A stretch of DNA of 64,000 bases from Globomyces pollinis-pini (taxonomy: Eukaryota > Chytridiomycota > Chytridiomycetes > Rhizophydiales > Globomycetaceae): positions 1 to 64,000 of the forward strand of contig MU621096.1 of assembly GCA_025399215.1 (NCBI GenBank). The letters run 5' to 3'. The notes under the pieces were generated by a model. The model did no database searches, was not told the DNA's origin, and saw only the letters and a list, made by a program, of their open reading frames with translations. Positions within the stretch are counted from its first letter, which is position 1. Each line of letters opens with the position of its first letter. The position numbers and the translations under genes are program-made. Shown one piece after another: positions 45,724-58,824 of the stretch.

Positions 45724-47486
45724 TTACTTGAATAATCGTTTTTCATAATCTACCAAACCATGAACACCACCTTCATTCTGAGCAGAGGCGGTTCGCTTTT
45801 CAAATCGAACATCTCCACTAACAACTCCATCTTGCAAAGCTTTGACGGAACTAGTACCAATATCTTGTAATCCATGTTGAACACCAGTGGTCAAGTAACT
45901 GACAAATCGCTTCACAGATCCTTTATCAACCACAGCACCAGTAACTCCTTGGGCCACTTTAACACGGTCTACTTCTGAAAAGTATCGCTTTCCAGCTGCA
46001 TCACCAGTATCCATGGCATCCAAACTTCCCATACCACGGTACTTCTTTAATCTTTGTCCGTTGTGGTAATAGTAATCACCTGGGGATTCTGCAGTACCAG
46101 CCAATAATGAACCCATCATAACTCCTGATGCACCCAAAGCAACAGCTTTGATGATATGTCCAACATTTGAAATACCCCCATCAGCAATAACAGGGACTCC
46201 AAATTGACGTGCATATTGTGCAACTCTATACACAGCGGTTCCTTGAGGTCTACCACAAGCAGTAACTTAATGATTAAAATAAAGTTAATAATTACTTTCT
46301 TGAGTAATACAGATTGAACCTGAACCCATTCCAACACGCAATGCATCTGCACCGGCAATGATTAATTGACGAGCTTGTTCTTGGGTGACAACATTACCAG
46401 CCACAACATCCAATTTAGGGTAAGTCTGCTTGATGTATTTGATCATCCCAATTTGAAATGTAGAGTTTCCTTGAGAAGAATCCAAAATGACAATATCCAA
46501 TCCAGCATCTACTAAAGCTTTTAATCTAATTTTATCTTCTTCGTGGGTAGAGATGGCAGCAGCAGAAAGCAATTGTTTAGATTGGGTATCTTTTGAAGCC
46601 CATGGATAGTCTCTAGCTTTGATTAAATCGGAACGAGCCAATAATGCAGTTAAGCAACCATTTTCATCAACAATTGGAAGTTTTCCTAAGGGATGAGTCT
46701 AATATTGAAAAAACCTTTTCTTGATTGTTGTAAAATTGAATTGGCTTCTTTCAAGGAGATTCCCTTTTTAGCAGTAACCAACTGAGTGGTCATGATAGAC
46801 TTCAATGGTTTTGTTTCGACTTCGTTAACTAAAAACAATTAATATTAAATTACATACCTGGAAGAAAATCAATATCTCTGCTGGTGACCAACCCAAGAAG
46901 TTTTGAACCTAATTTTCCATCTAATCGGAAAAATAAATGAACAATTCAAAGATACCTTGAGTAACAGGAATTCCAGAATAACCGAATTTTTCTTTGATTT
47001 TTAGCACATCAGCGACACTAGAGTTAAGTGAAATGGGTTTACGTGTGGTCAGGAGATAAACATAATGGATCAGAGATAAATCCATTTTCAAATTTCTTTA
47101 CTTTTCTGACCATTTCAGCTTGAGCTTCAACAGGGCAATTGTGATGAATTACACCGAGACCACCGTTTAAAGCCATATGAATTGCCATATTAGATTCGGT
47201 AACGGTATCCATAGGAGAGGATAAGAAAGGGGTCTTGATTGAGAATCTTTTTGTGATTTTAGTTTCCAAAGAGACTTTTGAGGCAGGAAAGTCAATATAA
47301 CCAGGCAAGACGAGAAAGTCGTTATAAGTGAGACCATCTTAAAAGTGAGTGTTATAATAACATACCGGACAAAGAAGGATTGAACAATTGCTCAGCAGTT
47401 AGACCATCATCAGCCTTTTTTGATAAGATTTCTTCCAATTTAGCTTGAATTTTAGGGTCAGTTGAGAAAGTTGGTAGATTAGACAT
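45724..47486 (-). CDS. inosine-5'-monophosphate dehydrogenase
   Basis: Six introns (47338-47365, 47018-47042, 46921-46955, 46829-46857, 46686-46714, 46266-46295) give 528 aa, the usual length. The barrel begins with [17 protein letters not shown] and has SSPMDTVTE, then a CBS-pair insert ([22 protein letters not shown]), the catalytic loop [10 protein letters not shown] with the active-site Cys, [11 protein letters not shown], and the flap GMGSLDAM with an RYF segment. It makes XMP from IMP with NAD, the committed step to GTP. Two introns end in AAG. It is divergent from the myotubularin gene, 228 bp between starts. Confidence 0.95.
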
Positions 47487-47714
47487 TTGATAAATAAAAA
47501 GCCAAGAAAAAAAAGAAAAAAAGAATGAAAAAACCACCTAAAATGGAAGTGGGGTTGGTGATGAGATTAGAGTAATAGGATGAAATGTACATTAGAATAT
47601 TGTTATTTCTTAGTTATGTGTACATGTTATAGATGTGTAATAAAATCATAACTTTCTATTTTATAAATACTTGCTTTAATCATCATGTAATTCATACGAG
47701 TTTAAATGAATTGA

Positions 47715-50152
47715 ATGAAATCAAGAACATTATTGTCTTTGTTTTTTTTACTTGTTTTTGTTTTTTCAATTTGTAATGAACGAGCCTCTTGTCATTCAGG
47801 TAATTTCATACCATTAACAAAAGGTACAATAACCCTAACATTAATCTTAAGGTTTGAATTGAAATTACTAACTGGAAAGGTACTCATGATACTCTAATGA
47901 AAAGAATATCACTATCGTTCAATCAAAACCTGCTTGGACTTACTCTGGCTCCCTATCAATAAACAAGTATTATATAACTACAAATAATGATCCTTCCGGA
48001 AATATTATTAATAATAGTATATCAAACGATAATACTCAAAATAACGAGATCAAGTACTTACATTCTCTTATTGCTTCCATTGACAGAAAAACTGACTCAT
48101 TAAATACTCTCTTTATCTCTTTTAAACACTTTGTCGCAATCAAATTACTATTTCCATCAGATTCACTAGCAAATACTGCCTATTCACTCATCACCAGATT
48201 CATGAATACCAGTAATTGGAAAGTTTTAATTATAGCTTCGTTAATGGACTGTTATTGTTTTGAATATCCTCCTTCTTCCTTTAAAAACCCCAAATCATCA
48301 TTGTTGGATAAAAAACAGAGTGAAACAAACAGTTCTAACTCTAATCTAACTGGAAAAAACAATTTAAACTCCATTGAATGGTTTGCGTTCGATCCCAAAG
48401 AAGGTATTGTACAGATCTAAGTAAACATTCAGATTTTGGCCGAATGGGTTTGGGAACCACTAATACCAATTGGAGACTGTCAACTATAAATGAAAAATAC
48501 GAAGTAAAATATATTATTCTCTTATCCCAGTTCTCTCCTACTTATCCAAGTATTCTTGGAGTCCCAGCAAAGATTAGTGACAACACCTTGCGTCATATTG
48601 GACGATTTCGTAGTAAAGCCAGAATACCCGCATTAAGTTATATCCATCGAACAAACCAAGTACTCTTTCATTAATGTTGATATTAGATCACCATTACACG
48701 ATCTGCACAACCAATGGTAGGTTTAAAACAGAATAGGTCCATTCAAGATGAAAAATTAGTGGAAGCTATATTTACATCCAGTTCAGCTAAATCAGAATCA
48801 GGAATGTTTCATTTGATCATGGACGCTAGACCAAAAGCCAATTCGTTGGCTCAAACAGCGATGGGAGCTGGAACAGAAAACTCGGATAATTACTTGAATT
48901 CAAAGGTTATATACCTGGGAATTGAAAATATCCATGTTGTTCGAGATTCGTTATCTAAGCTATTTGATGGTAACGGGATTACCAGCTAACTCCTAGCATG
49001 TGTTTCATTTGATATGGCTCCAGTATCCCGCAGTTCACTTGATCGATCTGGTTGGTTAAGACATATTAAAAGTATTTTGAATGGGACTCTACTCATGGTT
49101 CAACATATACACCAATACAATTTGCATTGTTTGCTTCATTGCAGGTTTTTTCTTTGCCAAGTAACTCGATAGTGATGGTTGGGATCGAACTGCTCAAATT
49201 TCTTCACTGGCACAATTATGCTTGGATCCTTATTACAGAACCATTCGTGGATTATGCGTACTGATAGAAAAAGAATGGATATCGTTTGGACACAAGTTCA
49301 AAGACAGATGGTATAGATTTATAGTCTAACAATGGCAGTGGTCATCTAAGTAAAGTCTCTGAATCAATCAACTCCGATAAACAAACAAATTATCCCTCAC
49401 CTTCATGGCAACAAGCCAGTAAAAATTTATTTGGGACTGCACAAAAGTTTTTTGGTAATACCTTTGCCAATACGTCACCTATCGTGCAGTCTAGCACGTC
49501 ACTTAATGTCTCATCTGAATCCATAACTCCTAATAATGCAGCCCCAAAAGAAATATCACCAATTTTTCTTCAATTCCTAGATTGTCTTTACCAAATCTGG
49601 ATCCAGTTCCCAACCCAATTTGAATTCGATGAAAAACTCCTCGAGTTTCTATATGTATCCATTAACTCCTGTGAATTTGGCAACTTCTTGTTCAACAATG
49701 AAAAAGAATTACGCCAATTTCAAGTGCAACCCCAAGTTGGAATTGATCAATCTACAAGGTCTGTTTGGACTCATATTGAGCAGCATAAATCACAGTTTTT
49801 GAATCCGCTCTACTCACCTGATCAAGAAATTAATGTTGAACCTAGTGTTGATCAATCCTCCAATACTGCCATCATCATTGGTGCTCGAGGGGTTATGGAC
49901 AAGGACAAGGTTCTGTTTCCAACGTGTGATAAACTTATTTACTGGTCACATCTTTACCATCTATCGTATTCAACACTTGAATCGATTTCAAACCAAGACT
50001 CCATACCCAATCAACCGACATCACTCCCAACGTTGCCAGTTGTATTTAAGCAAGATAGTTTCCAAACAGTGGATATGGTTACTCCCAAACCAACGCATCC
50101 ACTAGAGGAACCTATAGTGGAAATGATTGATTTACAAGGAAATGGGTTCTAG
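47715..50152 (+). CDS. myotubularin-type phosphoinositide 3-phosphatase
   Basis: Eight introns (47880-47904, 48212-48235, 48404-48432, 48504-48530, 48660-48686, 48970-48996, 49145-49172, 49311-49338; all 24-29 nt) give 740 aa. A PH-GRAM domain spans about residues 50-210, followed by [31 protein letters not shown] and the CX5R active site [11 protein letters not shown], split by an intron directly after the Cys codon. [20 protein letters not shown] and [12 protein letters not shown] complete the MTMR6/7/8 pattern. The enzyme removes the 3-phosphate from PI3P and PI(3,5)P2 on endosomes. A 60-residue Ser/Asn-rich insert follows the active site. The first exon encodes an odd hydrophobic, signal-like N-terminus; the true start may differ. 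Confidence 0.9.
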
Positions 50153-50309
50153 CTTCTCTATTTTGTATTAGATTTGGCTTCTATAGATTCAGGAATTCTT
50201 TCAATAGATTTATAATTAGGGATCATGATCATACAAATGATTTTTTATATTTTTTTTTTTGAATTTTTGAAATTGAATTTTTGACCGAAAATTGAACAAC
50301 GGAACGAGA

Positions 50310-52006
50310 ATGAAAACAGCACCGAAAAAGTCCAATAGGATTTCATCTTGGATCCAAATACTAGTTTTAATCTTACTACCAATACTTGCCATTGCATTTT
50401 CAGTCAAATCTCAATTACCAAATTGTAATCAACCAAGTCCACTCTTCCCATCTACAAATACGACCTTGGATTCCTTATATAAAACACATCTAGATTCATC
50501 TGTATTCAAGAATGGTCTAATGAGACGATTTGCAACTGCCATTCAGATCCCAACTGTATCCTTTGATTCAATGCGTGGTGGACCTAATGCAGTTCCAGTA
50601 GATCCGATTTTATACAAACCATTTCTGGAATTACAAGATCATTTCTCTATTACTTATCCAAATGTGCATCGTTATTTGAAGAAAGTTGTGATTCGTGATT
50701 ATTCAATTCTTTACATTTGGAAGGGTTCCAATCCCAATTTAAAGCCATTTATGTTTATGGCCCATCAAGTAATTTTATAGAAACTAATTCAAAGGATGTT
50801 GTTCCAGTTGATCCTTCGACTGCGAATGAATGGATACATTCTCCTTTCTCTGGAACTCAAAAAGGAGACTTTATATATGGTAGAGGTACAAGTGATACGA
50901 AAATGACGATGGTGTCTATCTTAGAAGCAATTGAAACACTATTGTCTGTTAATTATCAACCAGAAAGGTCCATGTTGGTAGCGTTTGGTCATGATGAAGA
51001 GATTTCTGGTTATAATGGTGCCAAATACATTGTTGATTATATCACAAACAATCTTGGTTACGGAAATAATGGAATAGAGTATATTCTAGATGAAGGTGTA
51101 GGGGCAACTATCTTTCCCGAACGTCAAAAAGTCACCATTCATGAGTCCAAGCAAGCTAAAGAACTTATGCTCATACAAGTTGCAGAAAAGGGTTATATGG
51201 ATCTAAATGTGACGGTCTTAATTAATAAAGGGGGCCACTCATCTCAACCTCCTCGTCATACTGGAATTGGAATCTTGGCACAAATTATTACTACTTTAGA
51301 AAGCAACCCATACCAGTCAGATATAACAGAACAAAACCCCATCCTGGGGCATTTGTCATGCGTATCTGAACATACCGACTTGCTGACTTGGTATGAAAAA
51401 TTGATATTGAAGAACTGGAGACTATTCAAAAGTCTTGTACTGTATTGGTTTTCTTCCGATCCATTCTTGCATGCTACTTACACTACTACACAAGCAGTAG
51501 ACGTTATCCAAGGCGGAGTCAAAGTGAATGCATTGCCTCAATTATCAACGGTTTTGATCAATCAACGGATCGCACCACATCAAACCAAATCACAAGTTAT
51601 TGATAGAATCCTATCGTTCATCAAACCGATTGCCAAACAACATGAATTGAATTTGAAATGTGATGATGACATTGTATTTGATGATATTGATAATCTTGGC
51701 ACTATTCTTTTATCATTCGAAGGAATGGATCCATCACCTATCTCTTCGACGACGTCGACTCCTTACCAACACATCTCCGGTACTGTTCGTAACGTCTATG
51801 GAGAGAATGTCATTGTATCGCCATCTATTATGGTTGCCAATACTGATACCAGATGGACTTGGGATTTAACTGAAAATATTTTTAGAATGATACCTATTGT
51901 ATGGAAAGGAGACGAAAATATCCATACGGTTAATGAAAAGGCACGAATCAAGTCTATTGTTAATACTGTCAAGTTTTATTATCAGTTAATTCGATCTTCA
52001 CAATAA
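50310..52006 (+). CDS. M20 carboxypeptidase S-like (CPS1/PM20D1 type)
   Basis: A 26-nt intron (50769-50794) gives 556 aa. An N-terminal span at about residues 12-32 makes a signal anchor. The metal-binding order of M20 enzymes is present: MAHQDVVPVD (H, D), GRGTSDTKMTM (bridging D), GHDEEISGYNGA (catalytic and zinc E), DEGVGA, and the last His in ENIHTVNE. Yeast Cps1 is a vacuolar carboxypeptidase; animal PM20D1 makes N-acyl amino acids. Here a vacuolar or secreted peptidase is the simplest guess. The intron splits the first metal-binding motif (HQ/D). Confidence 0.9.
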
Positions 52007-52306
52007 CCCCTGATTAATAAATGATTATTGTTGCAAAAATATGTAACATTGAACAACAATCTATGATATGAGTTTTAGATTCATGTTGAAATCAAAACAT
52101 GACCTATACTTGTGAACATCATTCATAATAATTTAATTTAGATTATCATATTTGAAAAGTGTACTGTATCAACATACTAGTGAAACCTTTGTGAAAACGT
52201 GACAAAAAGCTTATTTTGACATTGTAACAAAATGAATCAAACAATGAAAAACAACAAATAGTATTTCAATATTTAAAAAATTTGAATCGTTTGTGAATCT
52301 AGCAGA
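52007..52306. other. intergenic, 300 bp
   Basis: A+T-rich gap between two plus-strand genes. It should hold the carboxypeptidase 3' end and the SAM gene promoter. Nothing else recognised. Confidence 0.4.
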
Positions 52307-53114
52307 ATGAAACAAGAAAGTCAAGAAATTCAGGAATGGTTAAATCAAAATCATTTATCACATCTACAACCAATATTTGAAAATCAGAATCTAAATGAAT
52401 GGAGTGTTATTAAACAATTGACCATTCCACTTTTACAATCTATTCAAATATCACTAGGAGATTGTATCAAACTTCAAAATGTCATCAATAGTAAATGATA
52501 TCTCTAACGATAAAGATAAATTTCACGTTGAGAAAGATAAAATGAATACGGAAAATGAAATCAATTTGTTTTTTAATTGGATTCAAAAGATTATTCAACA
52601 GAATCCAAATAAATTATCTGGGACATTTGTAGAAAACAAACATAGATTGAAATCAATTGTCAAAAAACCTCCTTGGAGAGGACCACTTGAAAAGCCGTTA
52701 GATCGTAGTCAATCTAGTTCTATATTGGAAACCTCTAGTAAAGCATTTATACACTCTGATAAACCAAAGTAAAATTACCTGTATCATTGATCAATTAGAA
52801 AAAATGGTAAATATCCTCAAATCACCAAAGTGATTTCATTTCCAGAATCCCAATTAGATTTAACAGATTTAGCAATGACAAATCCAATTGATGAAAAATG
52901 CACGTTAAATACAATCATCCCAAGTTCAAATCATGATCATGTATTACCAGAACTGATTCCACCAGCTGCAGATCATAAACCTTTACATATGGAAAACAAT
53001 TCAGATACACGAAAGTTTGACTGTGTAAAGACTCATCCGAAAATAAGTAATCTCTAGTACATTTACTAATCTCTTTTTTTAGTTGATCCATTTCGTGCAA
53101 AGAAATTGAAATGA
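52307..53114 (+). CDS. SAM-domain protein, 238 aa
   Basis: Three introns (52491-52515, 52769-52798, 53047-53082) give 238 aa. The first 60 residues form a SAM domain (IQEWLNQNHLSHLQPIFEN, then LLQSIQISLGDCIKLQNVI), normally a protein- or RNA-binding helix bundle. The rest is polar, Asn/Ser-rich and probably disordered, ending in DPFRAKKLK. Exons two to four have no recognised domain; their junctions are supported by frame and size only. It converges on the kleisin gene, 110 bp between stops. Confidence 0.65.
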
Positions 53115-53224
53115 ATGAATTTGACACATTTTATATACAGTAATATAATTGATTGAACCACTAACTCATGAAATGATATCTTAAACATTCTATATGCAAT
53201 GAGATATATTGTAAAAGGTCAAAT

Positions 53225-55319
53225 TTAAACAAGAGAGATTTGAATGTCTTCCATTGGATTCAATTGAACAACTTCAATAGCATTTCTAGTCTTCAAAGTC
53301 AAAACTATAATATAAGCGTGATGGAACATATTTTACTGTTGTAAAATGCTTGACTGGCCATTCGACGATTTCCATGATCTTTTAAAATATCAAAGAGATA
53401 AACTAACATTAAACTACATTTATAGACTTTATACCTGAATTTGAATCTGCTTCATACATGATAGATTGAATGAATTCAAGGAATGACTTGCATTCTTCGT
53501 CTAGCTGGGACTGATCTTCAAATATATACGGAGTTTGTTCATCTTGATTGGAATCGATATCCAGGAATGGATTACCTAAAATAGGTGACTCAAGAAATGG
53601 ATCGGAAAAATTCATTTGACTTGATCCACTAGAATAAAAATTAGATTATCTAGAGTACGCTGATGATTCAAATGGGACTCCAACGGATATTTTCGAAGGA
53701 GTAGTAAGTGCCGACCGTGATTTTCTCTTTTCTAAGGATAAAAAAACACAGATTACTTGATGTTGTCGATCCAGATGTGACTGATACTGGTTGATGCCTA
53801 GAAAAAGTCAAAAATTATGAATTTACCAAGGCATAACTTCAAAGGATTGAACTGGATCAGATTCGGCTGCTCTAGCAATTTCAACCTAATAATTAAATCT
53901 ATCTCGTTAATATAATTACAGGAGATAGATCTTGTCCATAAAAATTCGAATGTTCAATGGCAGGAGAAGTATCCAACTTGGATAACGTCAATCTCCGTTT
54001 CTTTTCCACATGAAAAGATAAGTCATTATTTTCATTCATATCATAGGAGTGATTGGTAATATTATGGGTGAGTTCAATCCATCGATTTGTCAATTTGACT
54101 GGAAATTCTATAGGATTAGGTAACTGGGATTTTCTACTTGGTAGGATATGTTTTGACAAATTTTTAATAAACAGTGATCTGGATGATGTAATTTGGTTCA
54201 TATGGACATTCTTTATGGATTCTTGAATTTCTTTATGGACAAGATCTCTCATTTCAACCATTTCTTTATCTTTTAAACTAATCTAAAAGGTTCATTGAAT
54301 GAAATTGATATATACCTTATCATCCATAAAGTTGATAGTTTTCATTCGGCGTTGCAATTTTGGTTTAGTGGGTTGTATGATTGGAATAGCAGACACATTG
54401 TTAGTGGAAACAGTGGTTTGATGATCCGTAGGTTTACTTTGAAACGTATTAAATTCTATTGAGTCGTTCTATCCAATTAATATAAATGAAATACTGGTGG
54501 TAAGTCATCCAATTCGAGGGTATTAAAATCATTCAATGGATTTACATCACCATAATCAAATTCTTCCAATAGCTGATCAAATGTTTTTTCTTCCTTGTCT
54601 AGTACTTGTAAAATATCAGATTGATAGTTTTCATGAAAGGATAGATTTTCATCTAACATTGGTTCATTTAATAGATTCAGGTTCGGTGTTGCATTTGGAG
54701 TTTGAAATGATATATTTTCGATTGGTTCAGAAAATGAAGATAAAGAATTTTGAATATCAACTGAGTTTAATGAAACGCGTTAGGTACTTAGAGAAGTGGA
54801 TGACTGTTGTGTCATGGAAGCTCTATCACTAGAAGATAGGTAAGATTCAACAATCTAAATTGTTAATATTCAAAGAGTACTCTTGGTTGTGGTACTTTAA
54901 ATACATGGTCAGAGTATTTCAAAGTTAAATTCAAGTCAGATTCTAAAGTAATCACATCCAATCTGGCTTCAGTGACAGGCATATCTACATCAGATTGTTG
55001 AATAGAAAACAAGGATTTCTTAAAGTTCAAAAGGACATGGTTGGTATCAGCGTAGAGACTGTCCGTTTGGTGCTTAAACACTCTAGATATCCCAACCATC
55101 AGATTAGACGTCAGACGCAAAGCCAGCGATTCGGAAATGACATACTCACAGGCCCTATAGACATTGACTGAATTGAATTCTCTAATGTTACCATCATTCA
55201 ACTTATTACTTTTTAGACAACTTTTTGTAATTTGTTTTTGGTCCTAGTGTCGCTGCGATCCAAATAATAGCTATCGGACTGTTTCGTTTCGAGGTTAGAA
55301 TGTCTTGACTGAATTGCAT
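53225..55319 (-). CDS. cohesin kleisin subunit, RAD21/REC8 family
   Basis: Twelve exons (introns 55182-55209, 54855-54880, 54761-54787, 54469-54494, 54283-54315, 53886-53919, 53798-53826, 53732-53756, 53629-53658, 53403-53434, 53305-53336; 25-34 nt) give 590 aa. The N-terminal SMC3-binding domain is recognisable from SPIAIIWIAATLG, SLALRLTSNLMVGISRVF and DSLYADTNHVLLNFKKS. The C-terminal winged helix that binds SMC1 reads CKSFLEFIQSIM, RRMASQAFYNILTL and VVQLNPMEDIQI. The middle is long and polar, as expected for a separase-cleaved linker. I cannot tell mitotic RAD21 from meiotic REC8. Kleisins close the cohesin ring. The C-terminal winged helix is completed only when the last two introns are removed. 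Confidence 0.85.
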
Positions 55320-55398
55320 TTGGAAACCGGTAAGATTTAAACTTTTTGATTTTACACACACAGGAAATGAATCACATACTGAACCGCGTTAAATCGCT

Positions 55399-55430
55399 GG
55401 TATATCAGAGCCTCTGATAACTAACATACC
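55399..55430. repeat. nested hairpin
   Basis: TATCAGAG at 55403-55410 and its exact complement at 55412-55419 form an almost loopless palindrome, enclosed by GGTAT (55399-55403) and ATACC (55426-55430). It lies in the intergenic region between the kleisin start and the carboxypeptidase stop. It does not fold as a tRNA. Confidence 0.5.
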
Positions 55431-55580
55431 AACTTATAGCTAATAAGGTTTCCTAATTGGCGATTACGTTGCGCGAATATCCGTTAGATTGGGATCGGTT
55501 TTACTAGTACACAAAAACTACAAGATAACACAGTTTTTATTATCCTTCACTCTAATACCAAAACCGTGACTCTATTCCAC

Positions 55581-57511
55581 TTAAATCTTTGATTTGTTCA
55601 TCGTTCGTTTCTCCTTTTCCAGCAACGCCAATTCAGTTTCGTTTAGTGTTACATGCGCCTTGACGTACATTTTACGGAGTCGATCAACAACCCAATCGTG
55701 TACTTTTGGTACCCAGGCAATGTCATCACGACCAATGGTTGCGTTGGGATGGTGCATAAATTCCATATCAAAACAAGCCAGTGCGAGAGATTTACCCATC
55801 ATTTTCATGTCGGCCAATGTAAATCTTCGATCGGTATTCAACGATGCCGTTTGTTTACCAATGACCTTTATATTTTCTTCTTCTACCGTTTTGACTTCCA
55901 TAACATTTCCCGACCGTCTTTCCAACTTTGTTCCATAGTAATTTGCTTCAAATGTATAGCAATGATGAATTCCAGTTAGTTTATAAATAGACACCCGGCC
56001 AGTCCCATCTTTGGTAGATTCCAAACTTTTAGGATCATCTAAACTGTCAATGGTTTAAACTTACCTTCATTTACGAGCACTGTTTGTGCTTGTGGTAACA
56101 TACCTTTCGGTGCAAAGTCACATTCATTTATATCGAGTAGAGGGTTATTCATATAACAGTAACGTGTAAACAATAACATGTCATATTGTTTTGTAAGATC
56201 ATTGATCCAATTTCCAAACAAGAAACTACCAAACTTATTTGCATGACCGTGTAAATCAAAATACCATTGAATCTGACCATATTCAAGTAATTTTTGAATA
56301 TAAGTTTTAGTAGCCCAAATGGTTGGATAAAGTATCGGATCAGGTTTGAGGTAAACTCGATTCAAGTTAACACCATGATGATCACCTCTATAATGACCTC
56401 GATAGACACCATCAGGATTAAGCATTGGAATGATTTTGAAAACGAATTTAGATCGAAGCATTTGAGCTTTAGGATGTGAAGATGTGATAAAATCAATAAA
56501 CCCATCCAACATATAAGATGCAACCGTTTCGGCTGGATGAACTCTAGCACTAATGAAAAAGAAACTTTTCTTTCCTTGATTTTTGAAATCAATTAAATCT
56601 TCACCCACAGGGACCATATCAAACCGTCGACATCGATCCCCACCTTTAGGAAACAACCCATTCACATCATCCTCATCTTTTGACAACATCCCCTCATCAG
56701 AAGTAATCGTAACCACATCCAAATCACGACCATCACAACTCATCACCAATACTTCGCGATGAAAATAAATCCGTGATCGTATCTTTTCCCGTTTTGGTCT
56801 TGGTATCATTGATCCCATTGAAGGACTCGATAATCTTTCCATACCTAATCGAGTCTGTAATAAATCCAAATTAGTTTTCAAAGTCGTATAAGAATATGGT
56901 AAACAATATGCGAAATAATAGATACCTGGGTCAAGAGGATGGAACTTTGTTCCAACTATTTTACTTGAAAAATATTGATTATTTTTAATCATTGTAGTTG
57001 AAAAACACAAGACAAATTGCATTTCCATTCCATGGTTGGTATACTTTGTACCAGGTGAAATTGGAATTCGTTTCCATTTTGTTTCTTTTTCATGTCTATA
57101 CACAGGTTTCATTCCATTATTGAATAATCGTTGAACACGGTTCAAGTTCATGAATTGAAATAAAATGGTGGTGGTCGTTGTAGATTTACATTCCGGTTTG
57201 TATTCCATAGAGAAATGAAACCATGTTCGGTTTTTGGTAGGTGTTGACATTTGACTACCATCAGGTTCAGTCCATAATTTAAATTGATGGTCATATCGGG
57301 TACGGTCTTCTTTTATTGAACTCATTGAGTTTTGTCTGGACATATTATTAGGTCCTCTTAGGTTTTCAGCGGATTTTGCTGTTACTATACTGGAGGTGGA
57401 ATCTGATATTGAATTGGTGGTTTGAATGTCCATTTCATTCAATTCTACACGATTCAAATTTCCAGAATCAAAGTTGGAATTAAAAGTGAATTCATTAATC
57501 GTTTGAAACAT
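55581..57511 (-). CDS. cytosolic carboxypeptidase of the tubulin-modifying CCP/AGBL group
   Basis: One 26-nt intron (56039-56064) gives 634 aa. A Ser/Asn-rich lead of about 75 residues precedes the N-terminal beta domain of cytosolic carboxypeptidases. The M14 catalytic domain follows: zinc ligands in SARVHPAETVASYMLDG (HxxE), NPDGVYRGHYRGD with the substrate-binding Arg, YFDLHGHA (third ligand) and a C-terminal KDGTGRVSIYKLTG segment. The catalytic Glu should lie in the final exon (GIHHCYTFEANY). CCPs trim polyglutamate from tubulin, mainly in cilia and centrioles; the subfamily (CCP5-like or other) is not certain. Confidence 0.9.
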
Positions 57512-57769
57512 TTTTGTTAAAAGAAATGATGAAATCGCGTCTTTTTTAAGAAATCTATATGAAATCTATACTTCTATGATGTTTTTACTTGTAAATGTGA
57601 GCTTGATTTAATAAAGAAAAAGTAGAGGAACGTGGGAATGATAGGATAATTTCAATATCTCTCAACAAACAAATCATTCTTTTCGCGTATTGTTCATTCA
57701 TTTTTTTTGAAATTCAAATCCATTTCAACATCATCAATCACTGTGAATAAATTTCGTATCGCGTTTGAA

Positions 57770-58824
57770 ATGGAATCTTCTAAAGTAAATGATATGTTGC
57801 AATTCAAATTGGAACCGAAATTGGAAAAAGAACTACCTACGATTGGTTACAAGACTCCTAGAACTTCATTCACCCATCCGATCAATGGTATTTCAAAGTG
57901 ACTCAGTCTAGTTTCATGGGTATTGACCGAAGTGGATCAACGAAGGGTTCAATCCGCTTATAAAACAACCACAAGATCTGGTAAATTAATAAATAGTCAA
58001 GTATTTATCATTTAGTAATGACTAGAGGTGAAACCAAGTTTCTAGGAAATCGCGTTAGCTTATCCACTTATGATCCTATCAAACGACAAGATTATGAATT
58101 GACTGAAATTGAACAAACTCCAGTTACATTGCCAGGATCAACGATCAAACTAACTCATGGCAATTTCGCACTCTCATCTTGTCCAGGTAAGAAAGTAAGA
58201 CTGGATGGCCCACGACATGGAAAAGGTATCGATGAAATATTGATATATTAGCCATGATTGCAAGAGATTTGGTGCAGGATTTGGAGAGGATATCAAGTTT
58301 GAATATCAAGACCATTATATGGTAATGTATATTTTATGAATGAATAGTTGTTTGGATAACAAAGAATTAGAATTTCTGGGAGCACCATGGAAACTGTACA
58401 AGTAAATTCATTAAAATTGATATTCTTGTAGACATGAAGCACAAAAGCTAGGAATGAACGTGATAAGGGTATTTAACAATGATTAAACTTTACAGTTACC
58501 AATTGTAGAAGGTAAAAGTCCCAAGAGTGTTGAAGAAGTCGACGCGCTGATGGAACAACTTGACGATTTATCACCACCAAACCACCATATACTTTGCCAT
58601 TGCCGAGGAGGTACTGACACGTACAAGTAATACATCTAGGAATTGGTAGAGCGGGACTGTTAGCATGTTGTTTTCTAATTCGCAAACAGTATTGCAAAAC
58701 CGCTGATAGTGCTATTCGATTAATTCGACAACGGCGTAGTCCCAAGGCTATTGAAACCATTGACCAGGAGAGATTTATTCACGATTATTTTGAATATTGT
58801 AGAAACAAAGTGAGTGCACAATGA
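57770..58824 (+). CDS. CDKN3/dual-specificity-type protein phosphatase
   Basis: Seven introns (57888-57911, 57981-58015, 58226-58251, 58322-58347, 58402-58431, 58469-58495, 58611-58639) give 285 aa. The CX5R signature is ILCHCRGGIGRAG, interrupted by an intron in its second glycine pair; the general-acid region and EEVDALMEQLDDL upstream fit CDKN3 (KAP) or related Cdc14-like phosphatases. ALSSCPGKKV near residue 120 recalls the family's LPGC loop. It probably dephosphorylates a Thr or Tyr on a cell-cycle regulator. The first 100 residues are unconserved. The end is uncertain: an extra intron after CRNK could exchange the last four residues for about ten others. Confidence 0.8.

Noticed and set aside
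46699..46714. A 16-nt intron in IMP dehydrogenase ending at the first available AG
   Set aside because: It breaks the frame; using the AG 13 nt further on gives a 29-nt intron that restores the conserved SRKGKLPIVD.
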